64,000 nt of DNA, taken from positions 124,001-188,000 of the forward strand of contig CAWFEX010000007.1 of the NCBI GenBank assembly GCA_963814955.1, written 5' to 3'. Of the stretch, positions 37,581 to 45,594 are shown piece after piece. A program made the translations under genes and the position numbers. Origin of the DNA: DATCJA01 sp963814955. Lineage in GTDB: Bacteria > Acidobacteriota > Vicinamibacteria > Vicinamibacterales > UBA2999. How positions within the stretch are numbered: position 1 is the first letter of the stretch; each line of letters starts with the position of its first letter. The notes under the pieces are model-generated. The model was not told where the DNA came from, did not search any database, and saw only the letters and a list, made by a program, of their open reading frames with translations.

Positions 37581-38843
37581 TTATAGAACCTGCTCGACGT
37601 AGCGCACGCCGTCCTTTTCCCGGATGTACCCCGCCGCGACAACGGGATCGTGCTCGAAGATGATCAGATATTCGCGTTCGATGGCTTCGCGGATGAATCG
37701 GCGTTTGAATGTCAGCGTCTCCATCGGAAAAAGGTCGTAACCCATGATCCATGGGTCACGGATGTGCGCGATGGTTGGCAGCAGATCGGCTGTGAAAACA
37801 GCCGTGTTCCCCGCCGACTCGATGAAGACGATCTGATGCTGGCCGGTGTGACCGCCGGTGCGCACCACGCGGACCCCTGGCTTGATCTCCTGATCCCCCT
37901 CAAAGAAGTCGACCACCCCGGCTTCCTTCAGCGGGACGAAGTCGTCCTGAAGGTAGCTGGCCCGGTTTCGCTCGTGTGGGTGCGTCGCGTCGTCGTACTC
38001 GGCCGATCGAATCACGTACCGCGCTCGCCCGAATCTCGGGACGATCGCGCCGTTTTCGCGCCGTGTCGCGCCGCCAAAGTGGTCGAAGTGCAGGTGGGTC
38101 GCCAGCACGATGTCAATGTCATCTGCGGTGAGGCCCGCATCCGAGAGCCAGTGGTCGAGATGACGGCTGCGGTCGAGGGCATAGATGTCGCGCTGCTTCG
38201 CGCTCATCTTGTCGCCGGCACCGCAATCGATGATCATCCGGCCCCAGTCCGCCTCGACAACGAGCGGCCGCATGCTGAGCACAATGCGGTTGCGGTCGTC
38301 CGGCGGAGCGGCGACCTCCCATAGAGGACGCGGGATCACACCGAACATGGCGCCGCCGTCGAGTCGAAACAACCCGTCGGGCACGCTCGCCAGATTCATG
38401 CTGCCCCACGAAATCCGCTTCACGTCGAGCGCATGCCGAGCCGTTGCTGCCTGCTTCAGTTCCACGAGCACACCGTGTGCGGCCGACGGATGAAGGAACG
38501 CAACCAGCGCACCTTCGGCACCAGGACGTGGACGTTCGTCGACCAGTGTCACACCGCGGGCGCGCAATTCTGCAAGCGCGGCGTCGATGTCCTCCACGCG
38601 CAGGGTAATGTGGTGCAGCCCTGGTCCTCGCCGTTCGAGAAATTTCGCGATTGGAGAATTGCTGCGGGTCGCCTCGAGCAACTCCAGCGCGGACTGGCCA
38701 GCCGGGATCACGTGCGCCCGCACGCCCTGCGACGCGACATCCTCGGGCGAGCCAATCGCCAGCCCGAGCGCATCGCGATAGAACGCAACGGCTTCGTCTA
38801 TGTTCCGAACGGCGATGCCGACGTGATCCAGAATGGCCTTCAT
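37581..38843 (-). CDS. Fusion of methylmalonyl-CoA epimerase with a metallo-beta-lactamase-fold hydrolase
   Basis: 420 aa. Residues 1-133 are a complete methylmalonyl-CoA epimerase (MKAILDHVGIAVRNIDEAVAFYRDALGL; GPGLHHITLRVEDI; HGVLVELKQ), which interconverts D and L methylmalonyl-CoA. Residues about 145-420 are an MBL-fold hydrolase with THLHFDHFGG (HxHxDH), GGHTGQHQ, FTADLLP and a late FEHDP. The MBL part may be a thioesterase or lactonase; its substrate is unknown. The gene overlaps meaB by ATGA, so it belongs to the methylmalonyl-CoA block. No internal start favours two separate proteins. Confidence 0.9.
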   Translation of the reverse strand: MKAILDHVGIAVRNIDEAVAFYRDALGLAIGSPEDVASQGVRAHVIPAGQSALELLEATRSNSPIAKFLERRGPGLHHITLRVEDIDAALAELRARGVTLVDERPRPGAEGALVAFLHPSAAHGVLVELKQAATARHALDVKRISWGSMNLASVPDGLFRLDGGAMFGVIPRPLWEVAAPPDDRNRIVLSMRPLVVEADWGRMIIDCGAGDKMSAKQRDIYALDRSRHLDHWLSDAGLTADDIDIVLATHLHFDHFGGATRRENGAIVPRFGRARYVIRSAEYDDATHPHERNRASYLQDDFVPLKEAGVVDFFEGDQEIKPGVRVVRTGGHTGQHQIVFIESAGNTAVFTADLLPTIAHIRDPWIMGYDLFPMETLTFKRRFIREAIEREYLIIFEHDPVVAAGYIREKDGVRYVEQVL

Positions 38844-39910
38844 CGTTGTTTCCGTGGCGGGTCCGATTGCGCTTGTTCCCCAACCGGTTTCGGCGGGTCC
38901 GCTTGCGCTCGATGAATCCGCCCCACATACTTCTCGATCAGTTCGGCAGCGGCTGAGTACGGATCGATATCGCCCGATACGATCCGATCAGTAGTACGGC
39001 TCAGCTGGCCCTCAGGCAGCGCACGTTCGAGGTCCTTCAGGAACTGGTGCGACAGCCGTTCGCGCAACCGGTGCTCGTGCCGGGCACGCCGGCGGTCAGT
39101 CGCCTTCGCAGACCGCGTCCGAAATTCCGCGATCGCCGTCCACAGTTCAGAAATCCCTTCTCCCGTCGTCGCCACGGTCTTCAGAATGGGCGGCTTCCAT
39201 TCGTCCGGCCCGTACGCCTTCAGCGCCAGATTCGCCGCAACCGCCTGAACCAGCCTGTCCGCTCCGTCCCGATCGGCCTTGTTGACGACGAAGATGTCGG
39301 CAATTTCCATGACTCCCGCCTTGAGCGCCTGGATCTCGTCGCCCGCACCTGGAACGAGCACCACGATTGAAATGTCAGCGGTTCGCGTGATCTCGACTTC
39401 GTCCTGGCCCACGCCAACGGTCTCGATGATCACGACGTCCTTGCCCGCGGCATCCAGCAGCATGGCGACGTCGCCGGTTGCACGCGCGACCCCACCGAGC
39501 TGGCCCCGCGTCGCCATACTTCGGATGAACACCGCACTGTCTGACGCGTGCCGGCCCATGCGCACCCGATCGCCGAGCACCGCTCCGCCGGTGAAGGGAC
39601 TTGTCGGATCGACGGCGATCACACCGACCTGCCGGCCTTCACGGCGCGCCTCGATAGTCAATCGATCGACCAGTGTGCTCTTGCCGGCGCCTGGCGGCCC
39701 GGTCACTCCGACGAGATACGCGCGCCCCGTCCTCGCGTGAACCACCTGCAGCAGTTCGATTCCGGCTGGCGCTTCGTCCTCGACGAGCGAGATTGCACGA
39801 GCGAGGGCCCGGCCGTCGCCGTCGAGGACGCCAGCGACGAGTTTTGAATCAGGCGGCAAGGAGCTGACGGGCGATGACCAGCCGCTGAATCTCGCTGGTT
39901 CCCTCGCCAA
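38840..39910 (-). CDS. meaB: MeaB/ArgK G3E-family GTPase, methylmalonyl-CoA mutase chaperone
   Basis: 356 aa from 39910, overlapping the acyl-CoA dehydrogenase end by 62 bases; a TTG at 39859 (LPPDSKLVAGVLDGD) is a possible later start. GTPase motifs: GVTGPPGAGKST, VDPTSPFTGGAVLGDRVRM, ETVGVGQDEVEI and NKAD. MeaB loads and protects adenosylcobalamin-dependent methylmalonyl-CoA mutase. The mutase itself is not in the window, but the fused epimerase directly downstream confirms the pathway. Confidence 0.94.
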   Translation of the reverse strand: MAREPARFSGWSSPVSSLPPDSKLVAGVLDGDGRALARAISLVEDEAPAGIELLQVVHARTGRAYLVGVTGPPGAGKSTLVDRLTIEARREGRQVGVIAVDPTSPFTGGAVLGDRVRMGRHASDSAVFIRSMATRGQLGGVARATGDVAMLLDAAGKDVVIIETVGVGQDEVEITRTADISIVVLVPGAGDEIQALKAGVMEIADIFVVNKADRDGADRLVQAVAANLALKAYGPDEWKPPILKTVATTGEGISELWTAIAEFRTRSAKATDRRRARHEHRLRERLSHQFLKDLERALPEGQLSRTTDRIVSGDIDPYSAAAELIEKYVGRIHRAQADPPKPVGEQAQSDPPRKQR

Positions 39911-40991
39911 TGGTGGTGAGCTTCACGTCTCGAAAGTATTTCTCGGCAGGGTAATCCTTCACGAACCCGTAGCCGCCAAAAATCTGCACGCCGTCTTCGG
40001 CAACCCGCGCGGCGGTTTCGCTCGAGTACAGCTTGGCCATCGCCGCCTCCAGTGTCGTCCGCCGACCCGCTTCCCGCATTGACGCTGCCCGATAGGTCAG
40101 CAACCGCGCAGCGTCGATGCGGCCGGCATTCTCGACGAGCTTGGCCCTGATGCTCTGAAACGTTCCAATGGGCTGGCCAAACTGCTTTCGCACGAACGCA
40201 TAGTCGCGCGCCGCCTCGTACGCGCCCTGGGCGAGCCCCACCGCCAGCGCGGCAATGCCGATCCGGCCCGCATCGAGCACCTGCATGGCGTTGATGAATC
40301 CCTGTCCCTCGGCGCCGAGCAACTGAGCACGGCCGACGCGACAGTTCTCGAATATCACTTCGCTGGTCTCGCTGGCGCGCATCCCCAGCTTGTCTTCTTT
40401 CTTCCCGGCGCGAAACCCCGGCGTGCCCCGTTCGACGATGAACGCTGAAACGCCGCGACTGCCTTTGCCCGGCGTCGTCACGGCCATGACGACGATGAGA
40501 TCACCGGTCTGTCCATGGGTGATGAATTGCTTCGAGCCGTTGATGACCCAGCAGTCCCCTTCGCGCAGGGCGGTCGTCCGGATTGCCGCCGCATCGCTGC
40601 CCGCCGACGCCTCCGTGAGCGCCCACGCGGCCAGCTTTTCGCCGCGGGCAAGCGGAACAAGATATTTGAGCTTCTGTTCCCGCGTCCCGAATGCCGCGAT
40701 ATGCGCGGTGCCCAGCCCGTTGTGAGCGGCAACCGACAGACAGATCGACGGATCGACCCGCGCGAGCTCTTCGATGCAGATGCAGTAGTCGACGGCCGAC
40801 ATCGCCGCGCCGCCGAATTCCTCAGGAAACTGGATGCCCATGAGACCGAGCGCGGCGAGCTTCGGGCGCAGTTCGGACGGAAAGTGTTGCGATTCGTCCC
40901 ACTCCATCACATGAGGACGAATCTCCGTCTCTGCAAACTCGCGGATGCTGCGGCGCAGCAGATCCTGGTCCGGTGTCAGGCGCAGGTCCAT
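39849..40991 (-). CDS. Acyl-CoA dehydrogenase
   Basis: 380 aa FAD enzyme of the short/branched-chain class. N-terminal helices, then WALTEASAGSDAAAIRTTA (FAD-binding), the HEAT-like C-terminal domain and QIFGGYGFVKDYPAEKYFRDVKLTTIGEGTSEIQ (in parts), which carries the catalytic Glu in the IGEGTSEI loop. It likely oxidises short or branched acyl-CoA to the enoyl-CoA. First gene of the acd-meaB-epimerase/MBL run, suggesting branched-chain amino-acid or odd-chain fatty-acid breakdown. Confidence 0.93.
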   Translation of the reverse strand: MDLRLTPDQDLLRRSIREFAETEIRPHVMEWDESQHFPSELRPKLAALGLMGIQFPEEFGGAAMSAVDYCICIEELARVDPSICLSVAAHNGLGTAHIAAFGTREQKLKYLVPLARGEKLAAWALTEASAGSDAAAIRTTALREGDCWVINGSKQFITHGQTGDLIVVMAVTTPGKGSRGVSAFIVERGTPGFRAGKKEDKLGMRASETSEVIFENCRVGRAQLLGAEGQGFINAMQVLDAGRIGIAALAVGLAQGAYEAARDYAFVRKQFGQPIGTFQSIRAKLVENAGRIDAARLLTYRAASMREAGRRTTLEAAMAKLYSSETAARVAEDGVQIFGGYGFVKDYPAEKYFRDVKLTTIGEGTSEIQRLVIARQLLAA

Positions 40992-41024
40992 GGTTGCTAG
41001 CTGGTAGGGATCGTATCATTCGGT

Positions 41025-41537
41025 ATGCATCACATTTTGCAGCGGCGCTCGGAGCGTCACTCTCAACGTTTAGTTCTGCTGCTGGTTGTCCTCCTGCTCG
41101 GTGCCGCAACCCCCGCCTTCGCCGACGCGACCGTATTCCTGGGCAGTACCATGACGCCTGCAAACCGCGTCGCCAAAGGGGTCGCAATCGGTGTTGGCCT
41201 CGTTGTGATCGGGTTCGAGTTCGAATTTTCAGATACCGGCGAATCCGATGACGAACCTGCCCCATCGCTCCGCACCGGAATGGGGAACGTCCTGCTGCAG
41301 ACTCCCTTTCCTATCGCGGGCATTCAGCTGTACTTCACCACTGGAACAGGGATCTACCGGGAACGGCTCGAGGCGCAGCAGGAAACGCACATCGGATTCA
41401 ACACGGGAGGCGGTGCGAAGATTTCGCTGCTCGGACCGATCCGCGCCAGGCTGGATTATCGCGTCTTCAACTTGCGCGGTGAGCCGCTGCATTCGACCGT
41501 GCACCGCATCTATGCAGGGCTGAATCTGGCGTTCTGA
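41025..41537 (+). CDS. Small exported protein, probable outer-membrane beta-barrel
   Basis: 170 aa. A signal peptide (VLLLVVLLLGAATPAFA) is followed by alternating strands: IGVGLVVIGFEFEFS, LYFTTGTGIYRER, THIGFNTGGGAKISLLGPIRARLDYRVF, ending RIYAGLNLAF with a terminal Phe as in OmpA/OmpX-type barrels. No specific family is recognised. It is alone on the plus strand between the acyl-CoA dehydrogenase and a repeat. Confidence 0.75.
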   Translation: MHHILQRRSERHSQRLVLLLVVLLLGAATPAFADATVFLGSTMTPANRVAKGVAIGVGLVVIGFEFEFSDTGESDDEPAPSLRTGMGNVLLQTPFPIAGIQLYFTTGTGIYRERLEAQQETHIGFNTGGGAKISLLGPIRARLDYRVFNLRGEPLHSTVHRIYAGLNLAF

Positions 41538-41540
41538 CCA

Positions 41541-41606
41541 TTGACGGATTGACGAATTTGCGAATTGACGGATTGCACCGAAGCGATTTGTAAATTCGTC
41601 AATTGT
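41541..41606. repeat. Octamer repeat element (TTGACGGA type) with partial inverted arm
   Basis: TTGACGGA, TTGACGAA, TTTGCGAA, TTGACGGA, then a partial complementary arm AATTCGTCAATTG. It lies between convergent genes and provides the final codons and stop of the minus-strand gene at 41599. Confidence 0.75.
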
Positions 41607-42229
41607 TGCTCGGTCCCCCTGGCGGCCCGGGACGCGTCTCGGGTGCTGGCGCCGCCGCAGGGGACGCGCCCGGGGGCGGCAACGGCGGCGGCTTCACCGG
41701 CGTGAGATTCAACAAGCTCCCTCCGCCCGCCAGCGCTCCCTGATACAGCTTCCAGATCTGCTCGATCTGTTCCGGAAAGGCATCGCTGAGAATCGGGCCG
41801 AGCGCGTAGTCGGCATCCGGAACGGCGGGATCCATCAGGAACACATACAACACCGTGCCATTCGGACCGGGCTCCCCGGCCTTGAACATGCGCCACCCGC
41901 GCGCCTGTTCGCGCACTTTTGCGTCGGTCGATTTTTCGAGCGCAGCCTGCAGATATCCAATCACCAGTTCGAAGTCGACGACGCGCTCGGGACGCACGAC
42001 GTTGAATATCACGCCGGTCGGCGCAGTGAACGTCCGGGCGCCAACGGGAGCTGGCGGCACGACAGGCGCGGGCACGACTCGCCGGCGTCGTTGGCTGAGG
42101 TGCCGCGGGCGGCGCTGGCTGTTGCGGAGCCGGGGCCACCTGCGCCGACGCGCTCCCACCCATGAAGACCGCCGCAACCAGAGCGAAACCCGCGCAGCAG
42201 TGCCTGTATCGCCGTGCAACCATTCGCAT
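41599..42229 (-). CDS. Exported protein, paralogue of the next gene, frameshifted in its Pro/Ala linker
   Basis: A signal peptide (MRMVARRYRHCCAGFALVAA...SASAQ) starts at 42229 in one frame. The Pro/Ala linker continues in that frame to about 42079, then sense shifts by one base into VVPAPVVPPAPVGARTFTAP. The core VIFNVVRPERVVDFELVIGYLQAALEKS, ARGWRMFKAGEPGPNGTVLYVFLMDP, DADYALGPILSDAFPE aligns with the protein at 42334, so the two are a tandem duplication. About 210 aa when repaired. The C-terminal half is Pro-rich and ends in a repeat. Function unknown. Confidence 0.72.
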
Positions 42230-42245
42230 GAACGCTACTCTATAC

Positions 42246-42282
42246 AAAAAAAGCCACGAGCGGCGGCGTGCCACTCGTGGCT
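42246..42282 (-). terminator. Intrinsic terminator after the 42334-42798 gene
   Basis: On the minus strand a perfect 9-bp stem AGCCACGAG/CTCGTGGCT with a 13-base loop is followed by seven T. This is the clearest rho-independent terminator in the window. Confidence 0.9.
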
Positions 42283-42303
42283 GATGCGATCTCGAATGCG
42301 ACG

Positions 42304-42328
42304 CGGAAGCCCGAAGGCTCCCGGCTAC
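42304..42328. repeat. REP-like hairpin, family E variant
   Basis: CGGAAGCCCGAAGGCTCCCGG then CTAC. It resembles the copy at 27532 and sits just past the stop of the 42334 gene, before the terminator. Confidence 0.6.
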
Positions 42329-42333
42329 CAACG

Positions 42334-42798
42334 CTATGGCTTCGAGAGGTCGACGACGGTGGTAAACGCACCGCCGCCCAGGGCCGCTGCGAATGCTTCC
42401 TTGTACCTCTCGAAGATCGCCCTCTGCGCAGCCGGGTCGGCGTTCCCCTCGTACAGGATCGTGAGGATCGTATAGTCGGCGCCTTTGACGACCGGAGAGA
42501 TCACGTGCATGTAGACGATGTTCCCGTCCTTCATCGGCGTGGGACTCTTGACGACCTTCCAGCCCGCCGCTTGCTGCTTGCGCTCAGGTTTCTCCGACTT
42601 CATGAGCGCAGCGCGGACATCCGCCATAATCTGTTCGAACTCGGCGGTTTTGTCCGGCTTGATGGCGATCGTCATGATCGCAGTATCGCCATCGAATGTC
42701 AGCGCCGGCGCCGCCTGTGCGCGGACGCCGTGGCCCTGCGAAAACGCCGGCAGCAACATGATCGCGCCAGCGAGTACTAACCCGGACAGTCGTCGCAT
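42334..42798 (-). CDS. Small exported protein, paralogue of the 41599 gene
   Basis: 154 aa from the ATG at 42798, chosen because AGGAGG lies seven bases upstream. Signal peptide MRRLSGLVLAGAIMLLPAFSQ. The mature part (TIAIKPDKTAEFEQIMADVRAALMKS, AAGWKVVKSPTPMKDGNIVYMHVISPVVKGADYTI in parts) parallels its downstream copy residue by residue around the GW-x-V/F-K, Y-x-H/F and ADY positions. The pattern suggests an alpha-beta dimeric-barrel-like fold, but this is a guess. Function unknown. Confidence 0.8.
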   Translation of the reverse strand: MRRLSGLVLAGAIMLLPAFSQGHGVRAQAAPALTFDGDTAIMTIAIKPDKTAEFEQIMADVRAALMKSEKPERKQQAAGWKVVKSPTPMKDGNIVYMHVISPVVKGADYTILTILYEGNADPAAQRAIFERYKEAFAAALGGGAFTTVVDLSKP

Positions 42799-42886
42799 CG
42801 TCAAGCCTCCTGGGAGCACCGCCCGCGCGTTTCACGCTTCGGCGAGGTCTCGCCGGAGCCCTGGCGAAGGCGGAAAGGCGGATAAT

Positions 42887-44023
42887 CTACCGTACAGTCG
42901 AGCGGATGAAAACGGTCATTACTTCATGAGCAAGAAGCATTCCTGACCGTGGCATCCGTAGCGACCGGCCATCATAAACCAAAAGCCCCGCATCTACGAA
43001 GGATTGAAGTTCGCCGCCATATTCGTCCCAGACGTCCACCCCGTAACGATTTTTCATTACCTGTAAATCAAAACCGGCCGTCAGGCGGAGACCCATGAAC
43101 AGCGCTTCCTCACGCCGTTCCTCGCCGGTCAGCAGCCGGCGGTCGGTCGTCACGTGTCCTCCGGCCGTCACAGCCGAGATGTACTCTTCCGTGGCGGCGA
43201 CATTCTTCCACCGCATACCGTTCCGCGTGGAGTGGGCGCCACACCCAAAGCCTAGCCACTCGCCGTCGGTCCAGTATTTCAGGTTGTGCCGCGACTCGCG
43301 GCCAGGAAGAGCCGCGTTGGAAATTTCGTACTGCCCGTAACCGGCTCTCTCCATCCGTTCGAAACCCGACAGATACATCTCTGCGGCGTCGTCGTCAGGG
43401 GCGACTGACCATTGTCCACGCGCCATGGCGTCGCGCAGCGGAGCGTTCGGATAGATTTCGAGCAGGTACATCGAAGCGTGCTCGGGACGGAGCGCGATGA
43501 GTGCATCCACCGACTCGAGCCATTGCGCGACCGACTGCTGGGGCAGCCACATCATGAGGTCGAGAGAAATGTTGTCGAAACCCTCACGTCTGGCGATTTG
43601 AAAGGCCTCGACGGCCTTGTTGGCCGAATGGAGGCGGCTCAAACGCTGGAGCTCGACGTCTCTGAACGACTGCACGCCAAAGCTCAGACGGTTTACGCCA
43701 GCAGCACGCAGACCGGCGACGCGTTCGGGGGTGACTGTTTCCGGGTTCGCCTCGAGCGTGATTTCGGCATCCGCCGCCACGGTCCACGACCGGCGACAGC
43801 CGTCTATGATCGCCTTCACCTCGGCGGGCTCCAGCAGCGACGGAGTACCGCCGCCGAAATAGATCGTGTCGGCGTCAGAGCCGTCACCGGACGTTTCGAT
43901 TTCAGTCAGGAGCGCGGCAACGTACCGGTCTTTCAGCGCGGCATCGAACAGGCCGCGGTTGAAATTGCAGTAGTTGCAGATGGCTGAACAGAAGGGGATG
44001 TGGACGTACAGACCCAGGCTCAT
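42887..44023 (-). CDS. hemW: HemW-like radical-SAM heme chaperone
   Basis: 378 aa. LYVHIPFCSAICNYCNF carries the CxxxCxxC cluster with the following Cys/Phe typical of the HemN/HemW group. FGGGTPSLL, LEANPETV, RLSFGVQSF and GFGCGAHS follow. It lacks the N-terminal extension of HemN, so the heme-chaperone role of HemW is more likely than coproporphyrinogen oxidation. The C-terminal winged domain is present. Upstream is a REP and the DnaC-like gene. Confidence 0.92.
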   Translation of the reverse strand: MSLGLYVHIPFCSAICNYCNFNRGLFDAALKDRYVAALLTEIETSGDGSDADTIYFGGGTPSLLEPAEVKAIIDGCRRSWTVAADAEITLEANPETVTPERVAGLRAAGVNRLSFGVQSFRDVELQRLSRLHSANKAVEAFQIARREGFDNISLDLMMWLPQQSVAQWLESVDALIALRPEHASMYLLEIYPNAPLRDAMARGQWSVAPDDDAAEMYLSGFERMERAGYGQYEISNAALPGRESRHNLKYWTDGEWLGFGCGAHSTRNGMRWKNVAATEEYISAVTAGGHVTTDRRLLTGEERREEALFMGLRLTAGFDLQVMKNRYGVDVWDEYGGELQSFVDAGLLVYDGRSLRMPRSGMLLAHEVMTVFIRSTVR

Positions 44024-44047
44024 TGCCGATTGATGATCGCAGATCGC

Positions 44048-44073
44048 GGCGGGCCCGAAAGGGCCCGCCCTAC
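44048..44073. repeat. REP hairpin, family G
   Basis: GGCGGGCCC-GAAA-GGGCCCGCC ending CTAC, in the 63-bp gap between hemW and the DnaC-like gene. Confidence 0.8.
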
Positions 44074-44086
44074 ACTTGTGACTTTC

Positions 44087-44944
44087 CTAGGATCCCGCCC
44101 TGCCGCCGGGCCATTTCAGCTCGGGCGCGGGCTCGGTACTCCGAAAACGGGATTTTATCTGCGACTTCGCGCTCGGACTGGGCAGCTGCTTGTGTGTCCG
44201 GCTTCCGCGCTGGCTGAGATGCGCCAGCTGCTCGGCGGAGGGGTTCGGCCCGGCTTCCCGGTAATCGACCCCTTCAAGGTGCACAAAGTCCGACATCTCC
44301 TGCAGCCGCGAGTACATGCGGAAGCCGACCCGCTCGAGCAGCGTTTCCGCGTGCTTGGCTTCCGACGGCGTCTCGATGGGATAGTTCGTCGTGAAAATCG
44401 TCGGCCGCCGGCCGTTGTAGCGGGCATTGACGATGAGGTGAAGCATCTCTTCGACCCACTCGGTCGCCCGCTCTGCCCCGATGTCGTCGAGGACCAGCAA
44501 GTCGGCGTTCACAACGGCGTTCACGACGTCGCGTTCCGATTCGGTTGTTCTCGAGACCGGATCGTACGACTGTCGGATTCGCCGAAGCAGTTCCCGCGTG
44601 TCGTAGAAAATGCCGCGCAGGCCGCGGCTGTGGGCCGCGAGCTTCAGGCATGCAATCGCCAGATGTGTCTTGCCAAGACCGGGCCGCCCCACGAACATCA
44701 GCCCACGATCGACTGCCGGAAACTCGTCGACGAAACGCCGGGCGCGTCCGACGGCCTTGCTCAATGAATCGTTGTAGTCGTGAAAGTTATCCAGGTCGCA
44801 CTTCTCGTAGCGCGGTGGGATGTCAGCATCGCGTGCGAGCCGCTCCGCTGATGTGTGCTTCCAGCAGTCGCACCGCACGACACGCGAGACACCGCCTTCT
44901 TCAACCGGCTTCCAACCGGTGCCGTCGCAGATGGTGCAGAGCAC
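44087..44944 (-). CDS. DnaC/DnaI-like AAA+ ATPase
   Basis: 285 aa. An N-terminal zinc-like site (CTICDGTG ... CDC, residues 3-27) precedes an AAA+ domain with Walker A VGRPGLGKTH, Walker B LLVLDDIGAE and sensor-1 TNYP. This matches the DnaI/DnaC helicase-loader group and the related IstB ATPases; no transposase or IS ends are nearby, so the loader role is favoured. The last 50 residues are basic and low in complexity and may be variable. It ends beside REP G. Confidence 0.85.
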   Translation of the reverse strand: MLCTICDGTGWKPVEEGGVSRVVRCDCWKHTSAERLARDADIPPRYEKCDLDNFHDYNDSLSKAVGRARRFVDEFPAVDRGLMFVGRPGLGKTHLAIACLKLAAHSRGLRGIFYDTRELLRRIRQSYDPVSRTTESERDVVNAVVNADLLVLDDIGAERATEWVEEMLHLIVNARYNGRRPTIFTTNYPIETPSEAKHAETLLERVGFRMYSRLQEMSDFVHLEGVDYREAGPNPSAEQLAHLSQRGSRTHKQLPSPSAKSQIKSRFRSTEPAPELKWPGGRAGS

Positions 44945-44960
44945 GAGTGATCGTAACGCC

Positions 44961-45029
44961 GAAATGCAGAAACCAAAATGCCTAATGCAAAATTATTTTT
45001 GAATCTTGGTTTTTGAATTCTGCATTTCC
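44961..45029. repeat. AT-rich inverted element (AAATGCAG...CTGCATTT)
   Basis: The left arm repeats AAATGC-type units; the right arm contains TTTTTGAAT twice and ends CTGCATTT. It provides the last 12 or so codons and the stop of hspR. Confidence 0.75.
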
Positions 45030-45439
45030 GCGTCAGCGGTCTGGGGCGTGTGCCTTACGAGATCGGTGGGCGTCGACTTGACGAGCGCGGTGCCAAGGCG
45101 CTGCTCCCAGTCATCGATGCCGCGAGCCAATTCCCGTTTCACGTATTCCATGAACTCATTGACCTCGCGTTGCATCTGCTCCATCTTGCGGCGCATGTTC
45201 AAGATGATTTCGACACCGGCGAGGTTGACGCCGAGATCGCGGGTCAGCGCGAGAATAGTCTCCAGCTGCTCGAGGTCTTCTTCCGAGTACAGGCGCGTGT
45301 TGCCCTCGGTGCGCGAAGGCTTCAACAACCCCTCACGCTCGTACAGACGCAGCGTCTGTGGATGGATGTTGTACTTCTGCGACACCGCGCTGATCATGTA
45401 GTACGCCTTCCCGCGCTCGCGGTCAGCACGCTTCGCCAT
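44993..45439 (-). CDS. hspR: HspR-like MerR-family repressor
   Basis: 148 aa. Residues about 14-80 are the MerR helix-turn-helix and wing: YMISAVSQKYNIHPQTLRLY, EREGLLKPSRTEGNTRLYSEEDL. A coiled-coil region follows (MRRKMEQMQREVNEFMEYV). HspR represses the dnaK operon with DnaK as corepressor in Actinobacteria and others, and here it is downstream of dnaJ and dnaK, as expected for autoregulation. The C-terminal AEMQNSKTKIQK is encoded by a repeat. Confidence 0.9.
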   Translation of the reverse strand: MAKRADRERGKAYYMISAVSQKYNIHPQTLRLYEREGLLKPSRTEGNTRLYSEEDLEQLETILALTRDLGVNLAGVEIILNMRRKMEQMQREVNEFMEYVKRELARGIDDWEQRLGTALVKSTPTDLVRHTPQTADAEMQNSKTKIQK

Positions 45440-45455
45440 CAGTTACTCCCACAGG

Positions 45456-45594
45456 CCACGCCCCTCGACTGTGCTCGGGGCGTCCTGAGCCAAAGTCGAA
45501 GGACGGAGGCTCGGAGACACGAAGACATTGAATTACGTATCTCCGTGAGTGCGCGTTTCCGTGACACCGTCTCGGCGTGGCTCCGTCTCGCCGG
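45456..45594. repeat. Composite element, inverted copy of the one at 33253
   Basis: The reverse complement shows CTCCGTCC running into TTCGACTTTGGCTCAGGACG and GCCCCGAGC/GTCGAGGGGC, the same junction as at 33320. Octamers (GGACGGAG, GCTCGGAG, ACACGAAG facing CTCCGTGA, TTCCGTGA, CACCGTCT) continue into the 3' end of dnaJ. Confidence 0.8.

Noticed and set aside
44087..44944. IstB helper of an insertion sequence
   Set aside because: No IstA transposase or terminal inverted repeats nearby, and the N-terminal zinc site fits DnaI-type loaders.
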